This document shows, piece by piece, positions 42,036-50,075 of a stretch of DNA of 64,000 nucleotides. This stretch comes from a virus, in IMG/VR virus record IMGVR_UViG_3300047496_000204, positions 62,001 to 126,000 of that record, one strand, 5' to 3'. Numbering within the stretch: the stretch's first letter is position 1; every line of letters begins with the position of its first letter. A program made the translations under genes and the position numbers. The notes under the pieces are model-generated. The model searched no databases, was not told where the DNA came from, and was given only the letters and a program-made list of their open reading frames with translations.

Positions 42036-42791
42036 ATTCGTATCCATCTGATCAGTGACGTTCACCGAGAATTCGGAGACATGCAGAATTACACGATCCC
42101 GCAATGCGATGTTGTGATTCTTGCTGGCGACATTGACGTTGGTTTTCGTGGTGTCACTTGGGCTGACAAAACTTTTGGTGATATTCCTACGATTTATATA
42201 GCCGGTAACCATGAGTATTATGGTGGCATTATCCCAAATGTTATGAATGCGATGAAGGCAGAAGCTATTGGAACAAACGTCCATGTACTCGATAATGAGA
42301 GTATTGTTATCAATGGTGTAAGATTCATTGGGTCTACGCTTTGGACTGATTTTGATCTTATGGGTCAGGCACCGGTTCATATGCTGAAGGCTCAAATGGA
42401 AATGAACGATTACCGAAGGATTAAAATTTCTCAAAGGGTAGCTCTAACGGCAAATGATACGCAGGAATTTCATAAGATTGCTCGTGCGTATTTAACGGAA
42501 GAATTGTTCAAGCCGTTTGAAGGGCCTACTGTGGTTGTGACTCACCATCTACCTTCAGAATTGTCTGTTCCGGAAAGATTTGCTGGAGATTCTTTGAATC
42601 CCGCTTACGCTTCTCGACTGGAAAATCTGATTTTGGATACGAATCCAAATATTTGGTGTCATGGTCATACCCATGATAATTTCGATTACATGCTGGGTGA
42701 TACGCGGATAATTTGTAATCCAAGAGGATATCAAGGACATGAACTTAACCCTAATTTCAACCCTTCGTTTGTAATTGAAGTTAATACCTGA
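42036..42791 (+). CDS. calcineurin-like metallophosphoesterase with AUU start
   Basis: 251 aa from ATT at 42036. Metal motifs in order: DVH (ISDVHREF), GDID, GNHEYY, THHLPS and GHTHD. The first ATG (42081) is downstream of the DVH motif, and the frame upstream is closed by TAA at 42021. A TAAGGAG site precedes ATT at good distance, so an AUU (or CUG at 42048) start is needed. Phosphatase or nuclease activity; substrate unknown. Confidence 0.8.
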   Translation: MRIHLISDVHREFGDMQNYTIPQCDVVILAGDIDVGFRGVTWADKTFGDIPTIYIAGNHEYYGGIIPNVMNAMKAEAIGTNVHVLDNESIVINGVRFIGSTLWTDFDLMGQAPVHMLKAQMEMNDYRRIKISQRVALTANDTQEFHKIARAYLTEELFKPFEGPTVVVTHHLPSELSVPERFAGDSLNPAYASRLENLILDTNPNIWCHGHTHDNFDYMLGDTRIICNPRGYQGHELNPNFNPSFVIEVNT

Positions 42792-42802
42792 GTTAAGTAA
42801 AT

Positions 42803-42830
42803 ACGCATGCTAATAAATATTAGCATGCGT
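42803..42830 (+). promoter_or_regulatory. 12-bp hairpin containing late promoter and start codon
   Basis: ACGCATGCTAAT pairs with ATTAGCATGCGT across AAAT. ATAAATA (42813-42819) sits at the loop and the ATG of the 42825 gene lies in the 3' arm. It may end the phosphoesterase mRNA, start the next gene, or hide its start codon in read-through RNA. Confidence 0.6.
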
Positions 42831-43157
42831 ATTTTACCTGTTTTGTTTTTTGTAATTGTTGCCACGACTGCGGAAGCACAAGTGGTAACGTCCATAAATC
42901 CTGCACTGAATAGTAATAATGATCAATGCCGTATTCCAAGTATTGGATCGGCAACTGCTCTTAACATTTCTTTAGAGATTTCTTCTGGTTTGCTTGATAA
43001 AAATTGTGTAAAAATCAAAGACGCTCGTATGTTGAATGATTTGGGCTATCCTAAGGCAGCGATTCAATTAATGTGTGGTGATAAAAATATAAAAACAGCT
43101 ATGGATATAGCTGGAACACCATGTGAAGCCCAAGTGGAAAAATCACATGCAAAATGA
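42825..43157 (+). CDS. secreted protein with signal peptide, 110 aa
   Basis: MRILPVLFFVIVATTAEAQ is a clear signal peptide (cleavage near AEA-Q). The mature part has four cysteines (CRIP, KNCVK, MCGD, GTPCE), suggesting two periplasmic disulfides. Start chosen after the late element with a 5-nt gap. Similar small secreted proteins occur in other phages without known function. Confidence 0.65.
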   Translation: MRILPVLFFVIVATTAEAQVVTSINPALNSNNDQCRIPSIGSATALNISLEISSGLLDKNCVKIKDARMLNDLGYPKAAIQLMCGDKNIKTAMDIAGTPCEAQVEKSHAK

Positions 43158-43650
43158 AATAAAAAATGCCATGACAAAATATACTGGAATAATAGGATTA
43201 CTTTTACTTGTCTATATTTTCAGTTCTTCGTTATTTTTTAACGGATTTTCGTATTATATGGCCGAAAAAAATACAAAAATATTCACTTTGGCAAAGCCAA
43301 TAGAAATATTGGACATGAATTTCCAAGATTTCAAAGGAAATATCATAAAAGCTGGTAGTCCGGTTATTTTTAAATCATATGCTCATCTTAATGCATTACA
43401 GTGTTCGGGAAGATTTATACGATATCTTGTAGGTCCAGTTGTTTACACATATCCTCCGATTTATACTACTATGGCAGCTAGTATAACTGTTTCTCCTCCA
43501 ATTCAGGTAGTAGAATTATTTGATAGAATACCTACTGATCTTCCTCCTGGAAAATATCATATGATGATGGCTGTCTATCCTACCTGTCAAAATATTGACT
43601 TGAAACCATATAACACGGACATGCTCGTCGATATAAATGTTATCAAATGA
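43147..43650 (+). CDS. membrane-anchored protein, 167 aa
   Basis: Start MQNEIKNAMTKYTG in the end of the upstream gene. One TM helix (about residues 14-36) then a soluble domain with an SPVIFKSYAHLNALQCSG strand region, probably periplasmic. Paired with the secreted protein upstream, possibly a cell-envelope pair. No family recognised. Confidence 0.6.
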   Translation: MQNEIKNAMTKYTGIIGLLLLVYIFSSSLFFNGFSYYMAEKNTKIFTLAKPIEILDMNFQDFKGNIIKAGSPVIFKSYAHLNALQCSGRFIRYLVGPVVYTYPPIYTTMAASITVSPPIQVVELFDRIPTDLPPGKYHMMMAVYPTCQNIDLKPYNTDMLVDINVIK

Positions 43651-43651
43651 T

Positions 43652-43680
43652 TTGACTTTTTACCATCAATCGAATAGATT
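43652..43680 (+). promoter_or_regulatory. sigma70-type promoter
   Basis: TTGACT, 17 bp, TAGATT; drives the 43736 gene. Confidence 0.5.
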
Positions 43681-43735
43681 TCTTTCAGTGAGTGATTGCG
43701 ATGCTGAAACCATTCACTATTTTTAAGGATATAAA

Positions 43736-44083
43736 ATGAGAGATATTGCAAGTAAAATTGCTGAACTGAAAGAAATTTGTAAAATATATTGTGAGTCAAG
43801 GGTCGGGTGGATTAAGGATGCATTTTTAGAAGAACTTAACGATATGCAGAAAATAGCCGATAGTCTTAAACCCAATCAATTTGCGTTCGTACATCTTCCA
43901 GATAAAGAAGAAATGGATGAAATAGAAGAAACAAAAACATGGTTGGAAAACAATTTATCAGGAAGATATAATACAAAAGTTATTAATAAAATAAAGTTTA
44001 CTCAACCATATGAAACTTATGAAATCATAGATTTTGGTGATGATACAGAAGCCGCAGCATTATTCAAATTATTCAATTCATAA
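43736..44083 (+). CDS. small FKL-type phage protein, 115 aa
   Basis: Charged helical first half, then YEIIDFGDDTEAAALFKLF at the end, the EAxxFK signature of a family of small T4-like phage proteins. Its neighbour 44084 is a paralogue. Confidence 0.6.
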   Translation: MRDIASKIAELKEICKIYCESRVGWIKDAFLEELNDMQKIADSLKPNQFAFVHLPDKEEMDEIEETKTWLENNLSGRYNTKVINKIKFTQPYETYEIIDFGDDTEAAALFKLFNS

Positions 44084-44391
44084 ATGTTAGATGAAGTATC
44101 TACTCTGCTTTCGGAGCTAAAATCTAAAAACTATCCAAAGCCAGTATATGATATTTATTTTTCTATCTATACAACAATCATTGAAGAATATGGTGAAAAA
44201 ATAAATTCATATTCTTCGAAGATAGTGTTGGGTACAAATCAAAATTTAAATGGTTAATGGAAAATTTACCCAAAAAATATTTTATCAAAAAACTACAACA
44301 TGTATCTATATTCGCAGTCTCTATATTCGTATTAGATTTTGGAGATAATACTGCGGAAGCGGTTTTATTTAAATTATTTCATGATTATTGA
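44084..44391 (+). pseudogene. paralogue of 43736 broken in an A6 run
   Basis: ATG opens 57 aa (MLDEVSTLLSELKSKNY...) then leaves frame at six As (44196-44201). One added A continues as KFIFFEDSVGYKSKFKWLM and ends LDFGDNTAEAVLFKLFHDY, matching the end of 43736. Confidence 0.55.
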
Positions 44392-44422
44392 CGGTTCCTA
44401 TCAAGCTGTATAAAATTGTATC

Positions 44423-45499
44423 ATGGCTAATATGCTCTCGGAAATGCTTGCGGACAGTTTCGTTTGGGACGCGATCAACTCTCATATAAGAAATACTCGC
44501 CGTGGGTCCAATGGTTCCATGATGATCAATTGCACCATGTGTGTAGAACGAGGGGAAACTCCTGATACTCGTCATCGTTGTGGCATAAAACGTGAGCCAG
44601 ATGGTGTCATGATTCATTGTTGGAATTGTGCTTTTAAAGCAGCATTTCATTCTGGTGAAACGATTTCACCAAAAATGAAGAAATTTTTAAATTCTATTGG
44701 AGTAGGTCAAAAAGACATTCAAAGATTGAGTTTTAAAGCGCTCCAATATCGTAGAATGATTGGTGGAAACGAAGCTGCTCAATCGATTGTTCAAATTAGT
44801 CATTCTCCAAATTTTTTAGAAATATCTCTTCCAGATAATGCCTATACTCTTAAGCAATGGATAGACAATGGAATTGATGACAAAGATTTTTCTGACGTAA
44901 TTTCTTATCTGTATAGCAGAGGAAATACCGTAGCAACAGCTATAGATTATTTTTGGTCGCCAACTCAAGATTATAATTTCAATCGACGGTTTATTATTCC
45001 GTTCTATCATAATAAAAAAATCATTGGCTTCAGTGGACGATTGGTTGATAAAGCCACATCAGCCAAGCCAAAATATTGGACGAATGTTCCATCGAATTTC
45101 ATTTTCAATAATGAAAAACTGGACATGGATCGTAAATTTATTATTATTGCAGAAGGTCCATTAGATGCTTTGGCGGTGGAAGGATGTTCGCCGTTAGGTG
45201 GGAACATATCTCCAGAGCAAGCCATGTGGCTCAACACCAGTAATAAAACAAAAATAGTTTTACCTGATAGAGACAAAAGCGGGCAACGATTGATTGATCA
45301 CGCGCTAACACATGGATGGATGGTTAGCTTTCCTAAACTAGCGGATGGACATGGTTTCAAAAACTGGTGGGATGCGGACATAAAAGATGCCGCGCAAGCT
45401 ACCGAACGTTACGGAAAGCTTTATACCATCCGCTCTATTATTGAGAGCGCAACGTCTAACAAAATTGAGATTGGTGTTAAAAGGAAACGACTGTCATAA
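44423..45499 (+). CDS. 61: DnaG-type primase, gp61-like
   Basis: 358 aa. N-terminal zinc finger CTMC...HRCG...CWNC (about residues 37-69), then a TOPRIM core with EGPLDALA (about 242-249) and LPDRDKSG. Makes RNA primers for lagging-strand synthesis with the gp41 helicase (50705). Its stop leads straight into the structured element at 45501. Confidence 0.85.
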   Translation: MANMLSEMLADSFVWDAINSHIRNTRRGSNGSMMINCTMCVERGETPDTRHRCGIKREPDGVMIHCWNCAFKAAFHSGETISPKMKKFLNSIGVGQKDIQRLSFKALQYRRMIGGNEAAQSIVQISHSPNFLEISLPDNAYTLKQWIDNGIDDKDFSDVISYLYSRGNTVATAIDYFWSPTQDYNFNRRFIIPFYHNKKIIGFSGRLVDKATSAKPKYWTNVPSNFIFNNEKLDMDRKFIIIAEGPLDALAVEGCSPLGGNISPEQAMWLNTSNKTKIVLPDRDKSGQRLIDHALTHGWMVSFPKLADGHGFKNWWDADIKDAAQATERYGKLYTIRSIIESATSNKIEIGVKRKRLS

Positions 45500-45500
45500 A

Positions 45501-45613
45501 CTCTAACAAGTTGCTACTAATTGATAAGCCAATTAGTCACTTTTGAACTGAGGGCTCAAAAAGTCTACCCTATACCCGTAGGTATCCTCTTTTAGGGAGG
45601 CAACTTGTTAGAG
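45501..45613 (+). other. multi-helix RNA-fold element at the primase gene end
   Basis: Outer 14-bp helix CTCTAACAAGTTGC/GCAACTTGTTAGAG encloses ACTAATTG/CAATTAGT (8 bp), ACTTTT+GA/TC+AAAAGT with one bulged A, ATACC/GGTAT with a 4-nt loop and CCTC/GAGG. Could be a terminator between convergent genes, an mRNA end or a free RNA. No own promoter is convincing. Confidence 0.55.
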
Positions 45614-45636
45614 GGGAAAACTTATCATTTTTTCAA

Positions 45637-45783
45637 CTAAAATTCTACTACATTAATATCTAGAGAAAAAGTATCTCCAAGCTTCACCCAGAAACGACAT
45701 GTCTTGGGACAAGTTCCACCAAATTTTTTTGTAAGCAATTTCTTATTCGGGCTGTCAACTACAGAAAAGGTTAAAAGTTTCAT
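45637..45783 (-). CDS. hypothetical protein, 48 aa
   Basis: MKLLTFSVVDSPNKKLLTKK then a Cys pair (GTCPKTCRFW). Start chosen at the internal ATG because the longer frame would run through the terminator. It begins 14 nt past the U-run, so it may be switched by that terminator. Confidence 0.5.
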   Translation of the reverse strand: MKLLTFSVVDSPNKKLLTKKFGGTCPKTCRFWVKLGDTFSLDINVVEF

Positions 45784-45796
45784 TATCTCACATTTG

Positions 45797-45928
45797 AAAA
45801 AGTCCCGGCTTTCGCCGGGACAGTCAGAGCACAACACACGGTTTAGAGCGGATAACCATTCGGGCTTCGTAGAGACAAGCTCTCCACCCGAAAGGTCGTT
45901 TAATCACTTAGTGATCCCTATCTAAACT
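45797..45928 (-). ncRNA. candidate structured small RNA or leader
   Basis: About 130 nt with its own TTGACA/TATTCT promoter and a textbook terminator (GTCCCGGC/GCCGGGAC, GAAA loop, UUUUU). The 5' end GTTTAGA pairs with TCTAAAC at 45847-45841, closing a junction with an ATCAC/GTGAT hairpin and a long arm (ACC, TTCGGG, then GTGGAGA over GCTTG). An unpaired stretch of about 20 nt precedes the terminator. No ORF. Confidence 0.65.
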
Positions 45929-45934
45929 AAAAGT

Positions 45935-45962
45935 AGAATACCACGATAACCGTGGATGTCAA
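45935..45962 (-). promoter_or_regulatory. sigma70-type promoter for the structured RNA
   Basis: TTGACA, 16 bp, TATTCT; lies just past the AAA ATPase stop. Confidence 0.7.
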
Positions 45963-45969
45963 CCAATTT

Positions 45970-48831
45970 TTAGAGCATGGAAATAAGTTTTTTCCAGTTG
46001 CTTGTCAGACGAAGGTCAAATGCCTGTTGGATTAGACGGAAGTTGATAGCTTTCTTCAGTTTTCCCATCGTATACAATTCCCGAATCCAATCGACAACTT
46101 CTTGCTTTTGCTCATCATTCAACGCGGCTGGAATGTGTGATTTAATCTTGTCGATATAATCAAGCATTTCTCCGGAAGAGAAGTTCATGTTGATAGTGAA
46201 TGCACGTGTGAGAATTGCGCTATCCCATTCAGCTTCATCCATGTTTGAGATGAAAATAATACGACCTTTGAAATCAATTTTGTTTGGAAGGTGCATCGTG
46301 ATATATTTTTGAATTTCGTGAATTTTTTCTTCATCACTATCGCCATCTTCTTCATCATAATCTTCGTCTTCCATATCTTCATCACTAGAAGGTTTTGATT
46401 TTTTCTTTTTCTTTTTTAAATAACGGTCGAACATTTCAATGTCGCCTTCTTCGGGAACATTACGTAGAATTCTCGACATAGCATCAACCAAAATTTCACG
46501 ATCTTCATCATCCATGGTTGCTGTATTGATACCACCGCGAACGTCGTAAGAAATTTCACGAACTGGATCGGTATCCAAAGCACCCTTAAGCATGTTGACG
46601 GCTGCTTTTTCTTCAACTACTGAGTCACAGTCATCAAAGATAACCAGACCATTGACACGCTCGATCAATGTTCTATACATAGAGTTGGTAGTGATGTAAC
46701 CCTTTTTAACAACATAGTCGCGACCAGCTTTCAAACCTAATTCGCGAATAGTTTGCATAACTACGAAGGTATTGTGCGTAGGGACATAAGATCGAGAGCA
46801 AAGGAAAAGATGCGAAGTAGAATCAACTGTAATACACCGAACAGGAACAGAATCTATTTCTTTACATTCCACAATGGTTCTAGAAGTAACATCTCTTTTA
46901 AATTCATCTTTGATTCTAGCTATTTTTCGATCAAATCTGAATACAGAAAGAGAAGTAGTGAAACCGATTCGATATTTTTCACCTTTATCAATACCATTTA
47001 TGGTAGAACGACCAATACCGAACGTAGCTTTTATACCCAAACCTTTAACCAAATCAAATACATCCTCTGCCAATTGTTTGTTAGTAGAAGTAAATTCGCA
47101 TCGTCCATCATTAATGCAACCATCAGTATCCATAAGACCTTGTAATAAAGAAAAACGTTGTTTTTCTGAAGCCCTTAAATAAGAATTGGGAATATGTTTG
47201 TTATTGATAAGATTAAGTAAACGCAGTTTAGATATTACCTTTTCATTATTTTTTCCACCGCGACCTTTAGATAAACGGATAATCCAATTTTTCTTTCGAC
47301 TATCTGGTGCAATTTTATAATCTTGATTTTCATATTCTAATAACGTGAGCATTTGTTTTAAATCATCATTACCACAAGATACTGTTGCTCCAGATGAAGT
47401 TCCATCTCCCAACCAAACTCCCAGAATATAAGGACTTACAGGCAAATCTTTTTCGTGACCAACAAAAGGTTTCGCAACGTCAATTCTATGATTTAATTTT
47501 CCAGTAGAATATAACGTTTTTGAAATTTCCTCGGTATTAACAATTTTTGGAAAGATTCTTTTATTGGATTGATCTGAACCGTTAGGTTGAAGAGGTAATG
47601 CACCTTCAAACCATCGCTTTTGTGATCGCTTTTCTGATTGTCTTGAAGCTTGAGTATTAGTAAGCCAACGATGTTCAGCGTCAGCTACAATTTTAGTTCC
47701 ATCATCAAAAGTCATTTCAAAGCATTTACGATTTAATTGAACGGGAGTAGCAAAAGTAACTTGACACGGATGACCATTTTCATCAAACAATGTATCTCCT
47801 ATCTTTACTTCGCCCATTGTTGTCCATCCAGAAGGAGTAGGGATAGGAGTATTCAATGCCAACGCTTTACCAGACGAAGGCGCACCGGTAATCAGCAATG
47901 ATTTGATGAAGGCGGATTCACCACCGGCAACAAGACGAACCTTTTCTTTGAGCATGTCATATTGCTCTTCCATGCCGTCACGGTTATCTCCACCACCGAG
48001 ACTTTCAATATGACGAGAATGCATTCTTGATAACTGCTCAAGCATATCCTCAACAGATTCAGGAAAACGAAAGAACTTATTTGTTCTTGGATTTCTTCCC
48101 ATCAACCAAAGCTTACCACTATAAGTCATTTTTTTAACAGTTTTGATTTTATCCAAAGCTCTTAAATCTTGGGCCATTGGATCATCATCTACTGGTAACT
48201 GGTCATCAAATTCGCCGCCGAGTTCATTGGCGGCGCCAGTCATATCAAAACCCGGAGTAGAGCTGATGCTTTTTCCTGACAAATTCCAGTGGTGAGCATC
48301 AACTTTTAAATTTGGATTTCCTCTAATGCTCGATGGAATTTGCACGTCATTATCTTTAGCGATCTTCATCATGTCAGTTAAAGATAACGAATGAACGGTG
48401 TCTGGCATGTCTCTACGTGCCATCGCCATAAATTCTTCATCGCTGCTTCGACGTGCTTCATCGAGCATTTCTTCTGTCAGTTCTTTACCAACAGAAGGAA
48501 ACTTAAGCCAATGCACGACCTGATCTAAAACTTCAGGAAAAGATATACCTTCTGGTATATCTAATTCATAATCAGGCAATCTATTTAAGTCTAAATGATT
48601 CCAGACATAAAAGGATTTTACTTTTGGTCCACTAGGGCTTTTGACCCAAGACATACCAAAAGCTTTTAAAGTTCCTTCAAAAACATATATAACACCAGTT
48701 TGATTACCGACAGTATATACACGATTTTTACCACCAATTCTAGTGATTCGTCCACCCAAATGAGATCGGAGGGCATTTAAAACGGCTGGTGGGGCAAGCG
48801 TAGGATCGCTATAAAATTCTAATAAACGCAT
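45970..48831 (-). CDS. AAA-type ATPase interrupted by an intein
   Basis: 953 aa before splicing, 588 after. MRLLEFYSDP start, an N-terminal region without known family, then a P-loop GAPSSGK|T split by the intein at residues 323-687, Walker B VIFDDCD, an acidic linker with KKKKKKS, FKGRIIFISNMDEAEWD (sensor) and a C-terminal lid. Related AAA proteins occur in T4-like phages with unclear roles. Normal SD (AGAGGAAA) and a CTAAATA element 28 nt upstream. Confidence 0.82.
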   Translation of the reverse strand: MRLLEFYSDPTLAPPAVLNALRSHLGGRITRIGGKNRVYTVGNQTGVIYVFEGTLKAFGMSWVKSPSGPKVKSFYVWNHLDLNRLPDYELDIPEGISFPEVLDQVVHWLKFPSVGKELTEEMLDEARRSSDEEFMAMARRDMPDTVHSLSLTDMMKIAKDNDVQIPSSIRGNPNLKVDAHHWNLSGKSISSTPGFDMTGAANELGGEFDDQLPVDDDPMAQDLRALDKIKTVKKMTYSGKLWLMGRNPRTNKFFRFPESVEDMLEQLSRMHSRHIESLGGGDNRDGMEEQYDMLKEKVRLVAGGESAFIKSLLITGAPSSGKALALNTPIPTPSGWTTMGEVKIGDTLFDENGHPCQVTFATPVQLNRKCFEMTFDDGTKIVADAEHRWLTNTQASRQSEKRSQKRWFEGALPLQPNGSDQSNKRIFPKIVNTEEISKTLYSTGKLNHRIDVAKPFVGHEKDLPVSPYILGVWLGDGTSSGATVSCGNDDLKQMLTLLEYENQDYKIAPDSRKKNWIIRLSKGRGGKNNEKVISKLRLLNLINNKHIPNSYLRASEKQRFSLLQGLMDTDGCINDGRCEFTSTNKQLAEDVFDLVKGLGIKATFGIGRSTINGIDKGEKYRIGFTTSLSVFRFDRKIARIKDEFKRDVTSRTIVECKEIDSVPVRCITVDSTSHLFLCSRSYVPTHNTFVVMQTIRELGLKAGRDYVVKKGYITTNSMYRTLIERVNGLVIFDDCDSVVEEKAAVNMLKGALDTDPVREISYDVRGGINTATMDDEDREILVDAMSRILRNVPEEGDIEMFDRYLKKKKKKSKPSSDEDMEDEDYDEEDGDSDEEKIHEIQKYITMHLPNKIDFKGRIIFISNMDEAEWDSAILTRAFTINMNFSSGEMLDYIDKIKSHIPAALNDEQKQEVVDWIRELYTMGKLKKAINFRLIQQAFDLRLTSNWKKLISML
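46771..47865 (-). other. intein with LAGLIDADG homing endonuclease
   Basis: 365 aa starting with Ala (ALALNTPIPTPSGW) and ending HN before Thr. Splicing blocks: DGTKIVADAEHRW (TxxH-like) and the end LFLCSRSYVPTHN. Dodecapeptides ILGVWLGDGT and LLQGLMDTDG mark the endonuclease. Ala1 inteins splice by direct attack from the +1 residue, here Thr. Confidence 0.88.
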
Positions 48832-48859
48832 ATTTTCCTCTTTAAGAGATTATTTCTTC

Positions 48860-48866
48860 TATTTAG
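48860..48866 (-). promoter_or_regulatory. T4-type late promoter (CTAAATA)
   Basis: CTAAATA 28 nt upstream of the ATPase ATG; unlike other late genes it leaves room for an SD leader. Confidence 0.4.
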
Positions 48867-48880
48867 TTTATTATGGCTAC

Positions 48881-48908
48881 TTGACATAACCTAAAAAAGG
48901 ATTATACT
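48881..48908 (+). promoter_or_regulatory. strong sigma70-type promoter
   Basis: TTGACA, 16 bp, TATACT; drives 48927, which has AAAGGAG. Confidence 0.7.
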
Positions 48909-48926
48909 GAAAGAAAGGAGAAAACT

Positions 48927-49148
48927 ATGACATATGATTTTGATGATTTTCTAACATGTTCACCCGAAGAGCTTTCTGTCTTGGATAGAATAGCCGAAGG
49001 AGAACTATTGGATACGGACCCAATTATCGAAAGTCTTCTTGAACGAAATATTATCGATAATTATCTCGGAAAACCAATGATGGCCTTTATGGTGTCTGGT
49101 TTATGGAAAAAGTTTAAGGAAACCTATCCAGAAAAATTCAAGTCATAA
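48927..49148 (+). CDS. hypothetical acidic protein, 73 aa
   Basis: Helical, acidic (DFDDFLTCSPEELSVLDR). Strong promoter and SD suggest high early expression. No family recognised. Confidence 0.6.
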   Translation: MTYDFDDFLTCSPEELSVLDRIAEGELLDTDPIIESLLERNIIDNYLGKPMMAFMVSGLWKKFKETYPEKFKS

Positions 49149-49505
49149 TTTTTCAACAAGATTAATAAAATGTCTAATTGAGGTACACTCGTAAAGATTT
49201 TCTTTAAAAAATTTTAACTTCACCGGATCGGACACCCCTTCTGGATTTAGAGAATCATAATGCTTTCCATTAAGCATAATCCATGCATGATTATATTCAT
49301 CAATGGTATTATATTCATTGGCCGTATAATTATCTCCATGCTTGCTAAGCCATGATCTGGAGTCTATTTCTATAGGTTTATATCCAAATTTCGTTAATTC
49401 TTGGTATAGGAATTCTGCAAATTCCTAGCATCTTCCACCACAAATACTTTCTGCACTATAACCAAATTGGTCTATTGCCTGTAAACAGATTTCTTTAGGG
49501 CTCAT
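49143..49505 (-). pseudogene. papain/transglutaminase-like peptidase with in-frame TAG
   Basis: 120 codons with one TAG at codon 27 (49427-49425). Around it: ICGGRC*EFAEFLYQEL fits the nucleophile helix C-x-EFA, and NHAWIMLNGKHYDSLNP gives the catalytic His/Asp strands. The C-terminus SIRHFINLVEKL repeats the packaging tag (MRHFINIVE) found at N-termini elsewhere. Overlaps the ART stop (TAATGAG). TAG is used as a normal stop in other genes. Confidence 0.55.
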
Positions 49506-50074
49506 TACAAGACCAATTTAGCCAATTTGAACAAAGGCATTGCTTGGGCTGGCCTTAAGATAATATACGATGTGCTTCCTCGATTTTCAAACTCATTCTT
49601 GTAAGAAAATCCATCGATGCCTTTTGTTTCAAGAATTTTTCTAATAATCTGATAAATATCAGAGTTAGGTATTATGGGTGTTTTATTATATAGTTTAGTC
49701 ATAATATCTATTTCAGGCCATTCTTTTTCTATAATAGAAGCAAAGTTATAAGCGACATGCATACCTGTGTCTTTAATTATCATAGGATTTTGTATAGATA
49801 ACAAGAAAGGTTTAGTGAAAGAAAAATCATCGTTAACTTCCATACTCCTTTTGTATTTGTAACGCATGCGGGCTGCGGTCGCAGTTCCAAAATGCGTGAA
49901 CGGTTTTGGTAGTTTCCAATTTCCTTCACCAGAATGATAAACTATTAACGGTGCGCCCTTATTATCTACGACTGTTGAATTCTTGAACCAAGATTGAAAA
50001 CGAGAATTATCTTGAAGTTTATTCAAGATTTCTTTCCAAGGTTCGCTTTTTTGTAGTAATTCATCTATACGCAT
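49505..50074 (-). CDS. ART-like packaged protein, copy 1
   Basis: 189 aa. Tag MRIDELLQKSE. Then the phage ART-like pattern: IVYHSGEGNW, PFTHFGTATAARM, LSIQNPMII and DGFSYKNEFENRGSTSYIIL. 54 bp at its 3' end are identical to copy 2. Substrate unknown. Second gene of a tandem pair. Confidence 0.65.
   Translation of the reverse strand: MRIDELLQKSEPWKEILNKLQDNSRFQSWFKNSTVVDNKGAPLIVYHSGEGNWKLPKPFTHFGTATAARMRYKYKRSMEVNDDFSFTKPFLLSIQNPMIIKDTGMHVAYNFASIIEKEWPEIDIMTKLYNKTPIIPNSDIYQIIRKILETKGIDGFSYKNEFENRGSTSYIILRPAQAMPLFKLAKLVL
49517..49570. repeat. 54-bp exact repeat, copy 1
   Basis: Codes the shared C-terminus SYIILRPAQAMPLFKLAK; identical to 50088-50141. Confidence 0.9.
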
Positions 50075-50075
50075 T

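Noticed and set aside
45841-45927. tRNA-like cloverleaf in the structured RNA
   Set aside because: No 7-nt anticodon loop, no T-loop GTTCGAAT-type sequence and no CCA-ready acceptor stem on either strand.
49425-49427. TAG recoding (amber-suppressing phage)
   Set aside because: TAG ends intact genes at 4890 and 58717, and large ORFs contain no internal TAG; at most a local event.
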